64,000 nt of DNA from Paenibacillus paridis (GCF_006345825.1 NZ_VCIX01000087.1:338738-402737); one strand, 5' to 3'. Counted from the stretch's first letter, positions 25,657 through 34,707 are shown. Translations and numbers: made by a program. The notes: generated by a model from the sequence alone, not told the origin.

Positions 25657-26868
25657 ATGTCTGCATATCATCCTTTAACAGAACAAGAAGCCATTGAAAT
25701 AGCGCTAACGCTTGACGGGTTCTTCCCAGAGGGCGCTGCCCTGACAAGCCGTGAGATTGGCGACGGCAATTTAAACCTGGTTTTTCACATCATTGACGCT
25801 GCCAGCGGCAAAAGCCTGATTATGAAACAAGCGCTGCCGTATGCTAAAGTAGTAGGCGAGTCTTGGCCGCTTACGCTCGATCGTGCTCGCATCGAAAGCG
25901 AGAAGCTGATTTTGGAGGGAGAGCTTGCCCCTGGCCTTGTACCTGCCGTTTATAAATACGACCCGGAGCTCTACCTTACGATTATGGAGGACCTCAGCGA
26001 CCATGTCATCATGCGGCAAGGACTAATCGGCGGTACGCGCTATCCGAAATTCGCTGATGACATTTCTACGTTTATGGCTCGTACGCTATTCTTTACTTCC
26101 GACCTCGGAATGAACCAACAAGACAAGAAGCTGCGCGTAAAAGCCTTTATCAATCCCGAGCTGTGCAAAATTACAGAGGATCTTATTTTTGACGATCCGT
26201 ATACGGACTCGCCCAATAACAGCTTCGATCCGGCCATTCGTGATGCTGCCGAGGCACTTTGGCAAGATCATCAGCTTCATTTGGAAGTGGCCATTTTGCG
26301 CGATAAATTCCTGACGAAAGCAGAAGCCCTGCTTCATGGCGACCTTCATACGGGTAGTGTATTTGCAACGCCTGAATCCACTAAGGTTATCGATCCTGAG
26401 TTTGCCTATTACGGTCCGATCGGCTTTGATATTGGCGCGGTAATTGCCAACTTGTTGCTGAACTTTGCTGGGCAAGAGCACTGGATCGCTGATGCTGAGG
26501 AACGCATTGACTTCCGTCGTTACTTAACCAATACCGTTCGTGACGTATGGCATCTATTTGACCAGAAATTCCGCGCATTGTGGGATGAGCATGGCATTGA
26601 CCGCCTCGCTTCTTCGACGCCAGGCTATCAAGATTATTACATGAATCGTTTGCTTCAGGATGCTATCGGCTTTGCCGGCTGCAAAATCGTGCGCCGCATC
26701 GTTGGCCTATCGCATGTCGTTGATATTGACCGCATTCCGGACGCAGCCGCTCGCGAGCGTGCCCAACGTCTAGCCCTTGCCATCGGAACGGAGCTCATTC
26801 GTACGAACCGTGAGGCACAATCGATTGAGCAAGTCATCGATGCTGCTTATACGGCAGTAAGCAAATGA
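25657..26868 (+). CDS. mtnK: S-methyl-5-thioribose kinase MtnK
   Basis: 404 residues from the ATG at 25657, which has CCGGAGGTGG upstream and begins MSAYHPLTEQEAIE; an earlier in-frame ATG at 25606 lacks such a site. The enzyme phosphorylates methylthioribose, the second step of methionine salvage from methylthioadenosine. Seen: the nucleotide-binding Gly-rich start REIGDGNLNLVFHI, the catalytic loop LLHGDLHTGSV and the metal-binding VIDPEFAYYGPIGFDIGAVIANL, all as in the aminoglycoside-kinase-like fold of MtnK. mtnA follows 29 bp later. There is no room for a SAM riboswitch in the short upstream gap. Confidence 0.96.
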   Translation: MSAYHPLTEQEAIEIALTLDGFFPEGAALTSREIGDGNLNLVFHIIDAASGKSLIMKQALPYAKVVGESWPLTLDRARIESEKLILEGELAPGLVPAVYKYDPELYLTIMEDLSDHVIMRQGLIGGTRYPKFADDISTFMARTLFFTSDLGMNQQDKKLRVKAFINPELCKITEDLIFDDPYTDSPNNSFDPAIRDAAEALWQDHQLHLEVAILRDKFLTKAEALLHGDLHTGSVFATPESTKVIDPEFAYYGPIGFDIGAVIANLLLNFAGQEHWIADAEERIDFRRYLTNTVRDVWHLFDQKFRALWDEHGIDRLASSTPGYQDYYMNRLLQDAIGFAGCKIVRRIVGLSHVVDIDRIPDAAARERAQRLALAIGTELIRTNREAQSIEQVIDAAYTAVSK

Positions 26869-26897
26869 TGAAATGAACACAGAGAGGATTTGACATC

Positions 26898-27950
26898 ATG
26901 ACAACTAATTATGCTGGCTTGCAATCGGTCATCTGGAACGAAAACAAGCTTGATTTGCTAGACCAACGGCTTTTGCCTGAAGAGATTATTTATTTACCGT
27001 TAGTAACCGCGGAGGACGTATGGGAGGCCATCCGCCATTTGAAAGTACGCGGCGCTCCGGCAATTGGCATTTCAGCTGCCTACGGAGTTGTTCTTGGCAG
27101 CCGCGATGAGCAATCGTCAGAAGCTTGGCTCGCGCAAGTGAACAAGCAAGCCGAATATTTGGCGACATCCAGGCCGACAGCCGTTAACTTGTTCTGGGCG
27201 CTTGACCGCATGAAAGCAGCGGCAGCTTCTTTCGTCGCTCAAGGCTTGTCCCTTGAGGAGAGCAAAGCCGCTCTGCTTACGGAAGCCATTGCGATCCAGA
27301 GCGAAGACGAAGAGACAAACCGCATGATAGGCGAGAACGCGTTGTCGCTGTTCAAGGATGATATGGGCGTTCTTACCCACTGTAACGCAGGCGGCCTTGC
27401 AACTGCCAAATACGGTACAGCGCTTGCTCCCTTCTACTTGGCATTGGAGCGTGGAATTACGCTTCGCGTCTATGCCGATGAAACCCGTCCCGTGCTGCAA
27501 GGCGCGCGGCTGACTGCCTTCGAATTGCAGCAAGCCGGCGTAGACGTCACGCTGATCTGCGATAACATGGCCGGCATGATCATGGCTAAGGGATGGGTCG
27601 ATGCTGTCATTGTTGGTACGGACCGCGTAGCAGCAAACGGTGATGTTGCGAACAAAATCGGCACGTACAGCGTTGCCGTCCTTGCGAAAGCGCATGGCAT
27701 TCCTTTCTACGTAGCGAGCCCGCTCTCCACCATCGATCTGAGCACCCCAACCGGTGCTGAAATTCCGATTGAGGAGCGCAGTGCGGAAGAAATTACCGAA
27801 GGCTTCGGCAAGCGTACTGCGCCGCAAGGCATCAAAGTATACAATCCTGCATTCGACGTAACTCCGAGCGAATATGTAACAGCGATCATTACCGAAAAAG
27901 GCATCGTGCAAGCACCCTACGATGTTAACCTTCGCAAGCTGTTTGAATAA
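26898..27950 (+). CDS. mtnA: S-methyl-5-thioribose-1-phosphate isomerase MtnA
   Basis: 350 residues, full length. It converts methylthioribose-1-phosphate to methylthioribulose-1-phosphate, the step after MtnK. The conserved stretches are RGAPAIGISAAYGV, the catalytic Cys in VLTHCNAGGLAT and the Asp in IVGTDRVAANGDV. The family is related to eIF2B subunits. AGAGAGGA precedes the ATG. mtnK and mtnA form a two-gene operon closed by the terminator at 27975-28037; the later salvage genes (mtnW, X, B, D) are not in the window. Confidence 0.97.
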   Translation: MTTNYAGLQSVIWNENKLDLLDQRLLPEEIIYLPLVTAEDVWEAIRHLKVRGAPAIGISAAYGVVLGSRDEQSSEAWLAQVNKQAEYLATSRPTAVNLFWALDRMKAAAASFVAQGLSLEESKAALLTEAIAIQSEDEETNRMIGENALSLFKDDMGVLTHCNAGGLATAKYGTALAPFYLALERGITLRVYADETRPVLQGARLTAFELQQAGVDVTLICDNMAGMIMAKGWVDAVIVGTDRVAANGDVANKIGTYSVAVLAKAHGIPFYVASPLSTIDLSTPTGAEIPIEERSAEEITEGFGKRTAPQGIKVYNPAFDVTPSEYVTAIITEKGIVQAPYDVNLRKLFE

Positions 27951-27974
27951 TAGGTAAGAAGCATGGATAACGAA

Positions 27975-28037
27975 AAAGCCCTAACCTCATTTTGCGTGCA
28001 ATTTTCGAATTGCTGCAACGGGTTAAGGCTTTTTTTG
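27975..28037. terminator. Bidirectional terminator between mtnA and yunC
   Basis: AAAAAGCC-CTAACC and GGGTTA-AGGCTTTTTTT arms (27975 onward and 28020-28036), with an inner stem GCAATT-TTCG-AATTGC. It has A and T runs on its two sides, serving the converging genes. Confidence 0.8.
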
Positions 28038-28043
28038 GCGTAC

Positions 28044-28349
28044 TTAAAGCATCAATTGGAGCGCTTCCGAGCCTTTCATGCCTACAATGATACCGTTTGC
28101 TTCTGCCGTATGGGTAACCGACTCCAAAGGGGCCGCCATTAGCTCCTCCAGCGTGCGCACACCGACAGCACGGCCAGCTAATATTTCCCGGTCCTTCAAT
28201 CTCTCGTTAAGCAGCGTAACGTCGAGCGCGCCGCACATAATATATCCTTTGTCCGTCATAATCGCGAGCAGCGTCGTTTTGGGCAGCTTCACTTCAACGC
28301 CAAGAACGGTCTCTCCATTTTCAAGTGTGAAAGGAACCATCCGCATCAT
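28044..28349 (-). CDS. yunC: YunC-like DUF1805 domain protein
   Basis: 101 residues if started at the ATG at 28349, which has GGGGGTGGAT upstream and gives the normal length of YunC; the open frame extends to 28478 with an extra 43 residues that look non-conserved. DUF1805 landmarks: VEVKLPKTTLLAIMTDKGYIMCGALDV, then AGRAVGVRTLEELMAAPLESVT. Function is not established. The gene is single, its 3' end shared with mtnA through a bidirectional terminator. Confidence 0.87.
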   Translation of the reverse strand: MMRMVPFTLENGETVLGVEVKLPKTTLLAIMTDKGYIMCGALDVTLLNERLKDREILAGRAVGVRTLEELMAAPLESVTHTAEANGIIVGMKGSEALQLML

Positions 28350-28595
28350 ATAAGGATCCACCCCCTTCGGTTCATGAGTAAGAGGCACTGCAACACCATT
28401 ATATGCAAATGGTTTTTTCTCAGTGTTGGACGTTTGCTCATTTATGAGGAGGACGGGGCGCTTGAAAAGGAAAATCATAAAGCTCGTGACGAATTTATTT
28501 GCTAAGCTAACAAATTGAGCAGGTTAGTGATAGTTTGAAATAATTCTTGATTTTGAATAACCAAGCCATCCAGAAAAAAGGTTCACTTTATTAAT

Positions 28596-28850
28596 TTATT
28601 TACATTCAATTAAATCATGCTGGCATCCAGCTTTTGGGTCATCAATCACAAGCCAATTTTTCTCTTTTACGTTTATATGCGCTTCACAATAATCTTCTGC
28701 ATCCTCAACCGATTCAAACCAGTAGTCTGCAAAACAAGGTTTATCCTCGTGTGTATCATACAAGAATACATACGCTTCTTCATCCGTTTCATAGATCATT
28801 ACTTTTTTAATTTTGTTCACTCGTTCTTCGAGAACTAGATATTTTCTCAT
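28596..28850 (-). CDS. Small acidic protein of unknown function
   Basis: 84 residues, rich in Glu, Asp and aromatic residues (VMIYETDEEAYVFLYDTHEDK, WFESVEDAEDYCEAHI, ending with a Cys-His near CQHDLIECK). Not recognised. The composition and size resemble small orphan immunity-type proteins of Firmicutes, which is only an impression. GGGGAAATAA stands before the ATG. It lies 30 bp downstream of the gene at 28881-29405, on the same strand, and both are AT-rich against the neighbourhood, so they may have been acquired together. Confidence 0.65.
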   Translation of the reverse strand: MRKYLVLEERVNKIKKVMIYETDEEAYVFLYDTHEDKPCFADYWFESVEDAEDYCEAHINVKEKNWLVIDDPKAGCQHDLIECK

Positions 28851-28880
28851 TTATTTCCCCTTAATCAAGTTGCTCTTTTG

Positions 28881-29405
28881 TCATCGCTCCTCCTGATATT
28901 CTCCCCATCCTTTATAATGATAAAATGCTTGTAATGCTGCTCTGTAATTTGGGGCACTTACTTCCCATTTCTTCCAATACTGACCAATCATTAATTGATT
29001 ATCTATTAATTCTTTTATCTCCTTATTTTCTGCAAATACATAATCATCAATGAAATCGGTAGAATAGTTAATATGCGGCTCCCATAATTCGTATTTAGTC
29101 TCTTTATCAGATCTTAGTGGCTTTAGTTCAGTTTGACTATATTTTATTCTTTCCTCTCCTTTTTTCCACCAAAACGAATTATTACCCCAATACATTTCAC
29201 ATGACCAAAATTCAGGAATTCCATGGTACACCATATCACCTTCAATTACTTCTCCCACATTTCTCCAAAAATAATTCATAAGGTTGATTGCTTCACTTTG
29301 ATTAACAGGAAAGCGACTTATTAAATCAATTAATATGAAACGGCAATATAAAAATGAACTATAATCAGTATTAAACGCCCATACTTTGTTTTTATACATT
29401 CCCAT
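28881..29405 (-). CDS. Hypothetical protein, aromatic-rich, AT-rich gene
   Basis: 174 residues, no signal peptide, no clear membrane segment. Trp, Tyr and Phe are unusually frequent (e.g. NYFWRNVGEV, MYWGNNSFWWKKGEER, AFYHYKGWGEYQEER). I do not recognise a domain. A high aromatic content and AT richness are typical of orphan proteins acquired with toxin or phage loci, but no toxin gene is adjacent. An alternative start would be at the third residue (MYKNKVWAF). It heads the small group 28596-29405. Confidence 0.65.
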   Translation of the reverse strand: MGMYKNKVWAFNTDYSSFLYCRFILIDLISRFPVNQSEAINLMNYFWRNVGEVIEGDMVYHGIPEFWSCEMYWGNNSFWWKKGEERIKYSQTELKPLRSDKETKYELWEPHINYSTDFIDDYVFAENKEIKELIDNQLMIGQYWKKWEVSAPNYRAALQAFYHYKGWGEYQEER

Positions 29406-29479
29406 GCTCTCTTCACCCTATCTTGATAAATTCTTACTTGCATGATTAGGGAATTCATGCTAACAAATTTCAATTAGAG

Positions 29480-29546
29480 GGAATTTGTCCCGCTAAAATA
29501 TCTTTATTTTATCTATTCATAAAATAGATGGATTTTGTCCCGTTAA
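29480..29546. repeat. Pair of 17-bp repeats with a short inverted repeat between them
   Basis: GGAATTTGTCCCGCTAA (29480-29496) and GGATTTTGTCCCGTTAA (29530-29546), 50 bp apart, differ at two positions. Between them ATCTATT/AATAGAT can pair (29511-29517, 29523-29529). No gene lies in 29406-29685. Confidence 0.6.
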
Positions 29547-29685
29547 TCTGGCCATTTCCTTATAATTCGAGGTGATTTGTTGAAATTAGAAGGACTAATT
29601 CCCTTTAATCTCCATAAAATCATGAATTCATTTAAATTAAAGGTAGAAATTCCAGCTAATGCTGACGAGGATAATTCAATATGTA

Positions 29686-30042
29686 TTAACTTAAATCGAA
29701 GGTCGCCCAACCAGCGTCATGTATGTCTTGTTTTAGCTTGGAAAAATTACGATACGGCTTATAGCCGAATATTGTACGCGGGAATTCAATTTTTACTGGA
29801 GGATCGCTTAAAAATTCAATATACATTGGTTTTGCTGTTATATCTCGCCAAGCAATCGTTTTGCTTTGAAGTTTTAATTCATTTACTGCTTCAAGTGATA
29901 ATTGATTTTGTTCAGCCATCTGATCCACAAATCTATTTTTGCAGCTTTCAAAATCAATAAACCGCTCAACTCGCTCTTCGCTTTTGTAAAATATGCCCTT
30001 TTCATTGATCCGTACAATGTCTTTATACTTCATAACAATCAT
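29686..30042 (-). CDS. Hypothetical protein
   Basis: 118 residues, or 115 from the second Met (MKYKDIVRINEKGIFYKSEERVERFIDF). Soluble by appearance, with a mixed alpha/beta pattern. Contains LQSKTIAWRDITAKPMYIEFL and PRTIFGYKPYRNFSKLKQDI. I do not recognise the family. It precedes the repeat region on the same strand and follows the thioredoxin-like gene after about 90 bp. Codon use is AT-rich. It could be the third member of an orphan cluster with the two genes to its left. Confidence 0.65.
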   Translation of the reverse strand: MIVMKYKDIVRINEKGIFYKSEERVERFIDFESCKNRFVDQMAEQNQLSLEAVNELKLQSKTIAWRDITAKPMYIEFLSDPPVKIEFPRTIFGYKPYRNFSKLKQDIHDAGWATFDLS

Positions 30043-30129
30043 CCTTACAATAAGAATAAAATCATTATAATCCTATTTGTTCATCTATCAGAATTATGTT
30101 TTTTATTCAAATGAATACACGATCAAGCA

Positions 30130-30636
30130 CTAATTCAACAAACTAAGAAACTGCTCCGCGATCACCACCGGATCGGCTGAGCCAATGATTTCATTTACAA
30201 CCGTTCCGTCACGGTTAACAAAAAACATCGAAGGAAACCCTTGAGCACCGAGCTTATTGTACAGTTCAGACCCCTCATCCAGTAGAACGGGATACTCAAT
30301 GTTGTGCTTGGTTATGTATTTTTCGACTTCCTCTTTGTCATCACGAGCTATGACATTGATGCCATAGAGATTAATTTTGTCTTTGAACTCTTGATGCAAT
30401 TTCACAACTTCAGGAGCGTCTTGATTACAATAGGGGCACCATGATGTAAAAAATAAAAGCACAGAAGGCTTATCGTCGAAACGAACTGCATTTGTTTTCT
30501 CGACCATATCCTTTAATTCAAAGGCGTCCAATGTAGTGACCGCAACATTTTTTGTATAATATTTAACCACACCCAGCAGTGCAACTATCGTAATCATTAT
30601 AATGATTATCGGGAAAACTTTTTTTAATTTGCTCAT
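30130..30636 (-). CDS. Membrane-anchored thioredoxin-like protein (TlpA/ResA type)
   Basis: 168 residues with one N-terminal membrane segment (FPIIIIMITIVALLGVVKYY) that anchors the thioredoxin domain outside the membrane. The redox motif is WCPYC within LLFFTSWCPYCNQDAPEVV, and the cis-Pro loop is AQGFPSMFFVNRDG. Such proteins reduce or isomerise disulfides of exported proteins or apocytochromes; WCPYC differs from the usual ResA CEPC, so the partner is open. No ccdA or cytochrome biogenesis gene is next to it. GGAGAGAAGAC precedes the start. Confidence 0.88.
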   Translation of the reverse strand: MSKLKKVFPIIIIMITIVALLGVVKYYTKNVAVTTLDAFELKDMVEKTNAVRFDDKPSVLLFFTSWCPYCNQDAPEVVKLHQEFKDKINLYGINVIARDDKEEVEKYITKHNIEYPVLLDEGSELYNKLGAQGFPSMFFVNRDGTVVNEIIGSADPVVIAEQFLSLLN

Positions 30637-30977
30637 GTCTTCTCTCCTATGTGTCTCTATTTGGTATTTGCCAGTTAGATCTAAGGAGCAAGGTTATGTA
30701 ATATTATCACATATCTTTATTCGCTCCCGCGTTATTCTTCCAAATTATTCTAACACGAACTACCCTCGCCAGTCTTCAAAATTAGTTATCTTTACCCTAA
30801 AATTTGCACGCTGCGACATAACCTAATATTTAACTTCCTGAGCTTTTACTTTATGCTTCCCTGTACAATTTCTGTGCAAAATTTAATGTTGCTATAGAAG
30901 ATAAATTCACAGGAACAACTATATGTAATTTCATTTTAGTGGTATATTAGTACTACACTAGACAGTCCGGAGGTCCT
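30637..30977. other. Intergenic region between divergent genes
   Basis: 341 bp, AT-rich, between the starts of two divergent genes, so it must carry both promoters. A TATATT hexamer at about 30945-30951 is a possible -10 box for the plus-strand gene. I see no RNA gene, repeat or clear hairpin. Confidence 0.4.
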
Positions 30978-31520
30978 ATGGAAAAACATTCCTTATCTCC
31001 TGATCAATCATCCTTTGTTTTTAACATTGAGGTGCTTGTTGAAGGAAAAAACAATGCTGCTGCATTGGAGCAATTGCTCCATGCGTTGAATAGTGCTAAT
31101 TTGGTAGATTTTCGAATTTTATCGGGTATCCAGCTTGGCGAGCAAATCGAGCTTCGGACCAAGAATGCTCAATCCGTTCAACCCGTAGCAATACCTTCCA
31201 GCTCAAATGTTAGCGCTACCATATCAAGTGCAGCTGCTGAGCAGCAGACTAACAACGAAGAAAAGAACAAAACGAAAAAAACAGACAAACCTGCTGTAGA
31301 TGCTTATGATACCTTGAGTTATTTCGAGAAGATCAAAGCCATCATGAAAAACAATACTCTCATTAGGCTGATCGTTAACAAGGGGCTTGGCATTAAACTC
31401 AGCATCCCTTGCAGAATTATTAACATGGATGAATCCGAAAATATCATTACCGTCTACCATGTGGACGAAAAACAAGTATATACGTTCCGCCTCAACGAGA
31501 TCGAGGATTTTTCTTACTAG
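30978..31520 (+). CDS. Conserved hypothetical protein with C-terminal small barrel-like domain
   Basis: 180 residues in two blocks. The N-terminal part (about 10-65) reads FVFNIEVLVEGKNNAAALEQLLHALNSANLVDFRILSGIQLG, a small alpha/beta unit. A Ser/Ala/Lys-rich linker (about 70-108) joins it to the C-terminal part: LIRLIVNKGLGIKLSIPCRIINMDESENIITVYHVDEKQVYTFRLNEIEDF. I recall the latter block from Paenibacillaceae proteins without an assigned role. GGAGGTCCT precedes the ATG. A strong bidirectional terminator follows. Confidence 0.8.
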   Translation: MEKHSLSPDQSSFVFNIEVLVEGKNNAAALEQLLHALNSANLVDFRILSGIQLGEQIELRTKNAQSVQPVAIPSSSNVSATISSAAAEQQTNNEEKNKTKKTDKPAVDAYDTLSYFEKIKAIMKNNTLIRLIVNKGLGIKLSIPCRIINMDESENIITVYHVDEKQVYTFRLNEIEDFSY

Positions 31521-31542
31521 GAACAACAACAGCTACAACAAC

Positions 31543-31590
31543 AAAAAAACCGTTCATTGACTGCCTAACAGCCAAAGAACGGTTTTTTTT
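31543..31590. terminator. Bidirectional terminator
   Basis: AAAAAAACCGTTC (31543-31555) pairs with GAACGGTTTTTTT (31577-31589) around a 21-base loop. It serves both the plus gene ending at 31520 and the minus gene ending at 31589. Confidence 0.88.
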
Positions 31591-33487
31591 ATACGTAACC
31601 TGGCGATAACATCTGTTCAATATTGTCGCTTGATACGGGCGGGCTCCAGAAGTAACCCTGCATCTCATCGCACTTATGCTTTTTCAAGAACTCCATTTGG
31701 GCTTCCGTCTCAACGCCCTCGGCAATGACTTGAATGTTCAAGTTATGCGCCATTGCGATAATCGCAGCCACAATTTCCGCATCGCTTGGATCCTGCTGAA
31801 TATCGCGAACGAACGAACGGTCGATTTTCAGACGGTCTATTGGAAAGTTTTTCAAATAGTGAAACGAGCTATACCCCGTCCCAAAATCATCCACGCTAAT
31901 ATTGACGCCCAAATCCGTTAAATCAAGCAAGCAACGAGATACATGGCTAACATCCATCGTCATCGATTCCGTAATTTCAAGATCCAAATATTTGGCATCC
32001 AATCCCGTTTGCTTAAGCACGTCTGCAACCTTGCTTGCCAGGTCATTTTGGACAAATTGCCTGATCGATAGATTGACGGAGACGGGAATAGCAGGCAGAC
32101 CCGCATCTTGCCAAGCCTTGTTCTGACGGCACGCTTCTTCCAGCACCCATGCGCCAATCTGCACAATCATCCCGCTTTCCTCAGCTAGAGGAATAAAGCT
32201 GCCTGGCGGGATCATACCTTTCAGAGGATGATTCCAACGTACGAGCGCTTCGACGCCGACCATGCTGCCAGAGACCAGATCATACTGCGGTTGATAATGA
32301 AGAATAAATTCATTGCGCTGAATCGCGCGGTACATTTCATGCTGGAGGGTCAGCCGCTCTAAGGATGAATTGCTCCAGGTTTCGGAATAAAGCAGGCAAT
32401 CGTTCTTGCCGCTTTCCTTCACTTTAACGAGCGCCATATCGGCCTTCTTAATCAACGCATAGCTGTCGTCATCTTCAATATTGTTTGTGACCGATCCGAT
32501 GCTTGCCGTGATATGCAAGGGAAAACCGCTAAGCTCATAAGGCTCTTCTATTGATTTGAGCAGCTGTCTCGACAGCTCAAGCAAGTGCTTCTCCGACTCC
32601 AGATTGCAAAACAATAAAGCAAACTCGTCGCCTTCCATACGGGCTGCAAAATCATTTTCAGAGAGATCACGGTTCAGTCTCTCCGCTACCTGCATCAATA
32701 AAATATCACCAAATTCGCGGCCGAAGGACGCATTGACCAGCTTGAAGCGATCCAAATCCAAATAACAGATGCCGACTACACGGTTCTCTTCCTTCGCCCT
32801 GCCCAGCGTTTCGGTTAGCCTCATTTGGAACAAGGTGCGATTGGGCAACCCCGTCATGTCGTCATAATAAGCCATATAGCGAATGCGTTCGACATTTCTC
32901 TTGCGATCGCTCAAATCCTGGCTCAGCAATACAGTACCAATGACGTCACCGTCCTGCAACATAGGCGAGCACGTTACTTGAAGCTCCAGCGGAAAACCGG
33001 ATCCATGAGTTATATTCAAGTTTGTTTGCTTCGTCTCGCCGTGCAGCGTTCGCTCCAGCGCTTCAAGCAGTTGAGGCTTGCTTGCCGGTTCTACGATTCG
33101 TGAAATCGGCTCTCCCAGCATCTCCGTGCGCTGATAGCCAAGCGTACGGCTGGAGGCTTCATTCAGCTCCATCACGATCCCGCTTCTGTCCAATACCGCG
33201 AGCGGGAAAGCATCCGACTGAAGCAATGTCTCAACGATAGCCGTATGGTAATGCTGAAAGCTGTACGTTTCATTCCGTTTTATATACACGATTACTGCAG
33301 TTACGAACAATGATGCTGCTATTGCCAAAGCAGTCCATTTATACATCGGGTTAGCGATGAATAAGAAGGATACGCTGATCCATACCAACGCAAGTGCTGC
33401 CAGCAAACAGCTAATAATCAAAGGTCCTTTTGACAGCTGCTGCTGCTTTCTTTCAGGAAAACCATCCATCCGTTTCGTCACGCACAA
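31589..33487 (-). CDS. Membrane PAS-GGDEF-EAL cyclic-di-GMP protein
   Basis: 632 residues. Two membrane segments (about 22-45 and 50-68), a PAS domain (about 82-192), a GGDEF domain (about 200-362) and an EAL domain (about 375-625). The GGDEF active-site loop reads RMEGDEFALL: the first Gly is Glu, so diguanylate cyclase activity is uncertain. The EAL domain keeps its key residues: VEALVRW, LEITES, DDFGTGYSS and VIAEGVET, so phosphodiesterase activity (breaking down c-di-GMP) is likely. The PAS domain would sense a cytoplasmic signal. The gene stands alone between a terminator and DUF423. Confidence 0.94.
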   Translation of the reverse strand: MCVTKRMDGFPERKQQQLSKGPLIISCLLAALALVWISVSFLFIANPMYKWTALAIAASLFVTAVIVYIKRNETYSFQHYHTAIVETLLQSDAFPLAVLDRSGIVMELNEASSRTLGYQRTEMLGEPISRIVEPASKPQLLEALERTLHGETKQTNLNITHGSGFPLELQVTCSPMLQDGDVIGTVLLSQDLSDRKRNVERIRYMAYYDDMTGLPNRTLFQMRLTETLGRAKEENRVVGICYLDLDRFKLVNASFGREFGDILLMQVAERLNRDLSENDFAARMEGDEFALLFCNLESEKHLLELSRQLLKSIEEPYELSGFPLHITASIGSVTNNIEDDDSYALIKKADMALVKVKESGKNDCLLYSETWSNSSLERLTLQHEMYRAIQRNEFILHYQPQYDLVSGSMVGVEALVRWNHPLKGMIPPGSFIPLAEESGMIVQIGAWVLEEACRQNKAWQDAGLPAIPVSVNLSIRQFVQNDLASKVADVLKQTGLDAKYLDLEITESMTMDVSHVSRCLLDLTDLGVNISVDDFGTGYSSFHYLKNFPIDRLKIDRSFVRDIQQDPSDAEIVAAIIAMAHNLNIQVIAEGVETEAQMEFLKKHKCDEMQGYFWSPPVSSDNIEQMLSPGYV

Positions 33488-33638
33488 ACGTCCTTCCTCT
33501 ATTCCGAGTCAAGTGAGTGTTCGCTTTATTATAAACGATGTAGGCGTTCCGGTATAGAAATATTTACTAAAGCATCTCGTATTTTTGTTGTAAAACAGCA
33601 ATTTATGTCGCTAACCCTTTTTTTGCCAAATGTTTACC

Positions 33639-34019
33639 CTAAACTTTTGATTTTTTCAATGCTGCCGTAATCACGCAAACCCAGCCTGCTAGCATAGCAG
33701 CACCGCCAATCGGAGTAATCATGCCCAGCTTGCTAAAGCTCGTAAGTGACAATACATACAAACTGCCGCTAAAAATTACTGTTCCCGCTAGAATAAGGCG
33801 GCCTCCGTTCATAACGAGCCTGCTCTCGCCAGCCTGCTTTGCAAACAGAGAAATCAGCATAAGCGCAATCGCGCTATACATATGATAGCGGACGCCGGTT
33901 TCAAATATTTCAAGGTAATGTTCTGTCAAATGCTCCTCCAATCCGTGTGCACCGAAAGCGCCCAGAGCAATAGCAAGCGCTGCATTAATTCCGCCAATCG
34001 CAAAATATTTTGGAAACAT
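33639..34019 (-). CDS. DUF423 family membrane protein (YwdK-like)
   Basis: 126 residues with four hydrophobic segments. The family landmarks are IGGINAALAIALGAFGAHGLEEHL at the start, FETGVRYHMYSAIALML in the middle and FSGSLYVLSL towards the end. Inner-membrane location; function unknown. It is divergent from the gene at 34083 with only 63 bp between, which must hold both starts. Confidence 0.92.
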   Translation of the reverse strand: MFPKYFAIGGINAALAIALGAFGAHGLEEHLTEHYLEIFETGVRYHMYSAIALMLISLFAKQAGESRLVMNGGRLILAGTVIFSGSLYVLSLTSFSKLGMITPIGGAAMLAGWVCVITAALKKSKV

Positions 34020-34082
34020 GTGGTTTTCATTCCTTTCATTTTTGTGTATAATTTTCCGTAATTAGCAAAGGAGTCGATAGAA

Positions 34083-34580
34083 ATGGATAATGAGCCAAAA
34101 AATGATTTTAACAATTCTTCTGTGAACGAACCTTATGCGCCAAGGCCGATTTTCTCAAATGAGAATTCCGACATTTTGGTCGTAAAAAAACACTCAGGTC
34201 TCGGCATCGCGGCATTCATCATCGGTTTAATTTGTGTAGTCATCGTAATTATCGGTGGCGTAACAGGCAGTTCCTTAGTTGACCAACTCGCAAACTCAGA
34301 TCTAATCATAACAGATCCAAATGATACACAAGCCATCCAAGAATCGATAGAAGCGCTTGGTGAAGATGCACTAATAGCCATGTCATTAACGCTGCTATGC
34401 CTCGTTGGCGCTGGCATGTTGGCATTCGTTGGCCTCATCTTGGCCATCATCGCCGCCTGCTCCAGCAAACGCCGCAAGATGTTCGGCGTGATTGGCATTT
34501 TAGTTAACGTCCTTGTTATCGTAGCTGGCATCAGCTTGTTCTTCTCAGGCATCGCCTCTATTGCAAGCAGCGTGGCCTAA
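34083..34580 (+). CDS. Small three-helix membrane protein
   Basis: 165 residues. A polar N-terminal tail of about 38 residues (NDFNNSSVNEPYAPRP) precedes three membrane segments at about 41-62, 97-125 and 130-155. The tandem of Gly/Ala-rich helices around a loop (SSKRRKMFGVIG) is the layout of DUF4190/DUF4064-like proteins, without a firm match. AAAGGAG stands 10 bp before the ATG. It is closed by a terminator shared with sbcC. Function unknown. Confidence 0.8.
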   Translation: MDNEPKNDFNNSSVNEPYAPRPIFSNENSDILVVKKHSGLGIAAFIIGLICVVIVIIGGVTGSSLVDQLANSDLIITDPNDTQAIQESIEALGEDALIAMSLTLLCLVGAGMLAFVGLILAIIAACSSKRRKMFGVIGILVNVLVIVAGISLFFSGIASIASSVA

Positions 34581-34602
34581 ACGGATATCTTTATGCGCTG
34601 TG

Positions 34603-34647
34603 AAAAGTCTGCTTTCTCCGCAATCAAGCGGCGGAAGCAGACTTTTT
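34603..34647. terminator. Bidirectional terminator between the small membrane protein and sbcC
   Basis: AAAAGTCTGCTTTCTCCGC (34603-34621) pairs with GCGGCGGAAGCAGACTTTTT (34628-34647) with one or two mismatches and a 6-base loop. Confidence 0.85.
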
Positions 34648-34707
34648 GTTTGCATGAAACGCGCCGCATCGCGAGCGGGAGACGACAGCTGTTTCATCAT
34701 GTTCCGT

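Noticed and set aside
27117..27911. 264-codon minus-strand open frame
   Set aside because: It is antisense to mtnA, whose identity is certain; the composition follows mtnA's codons.
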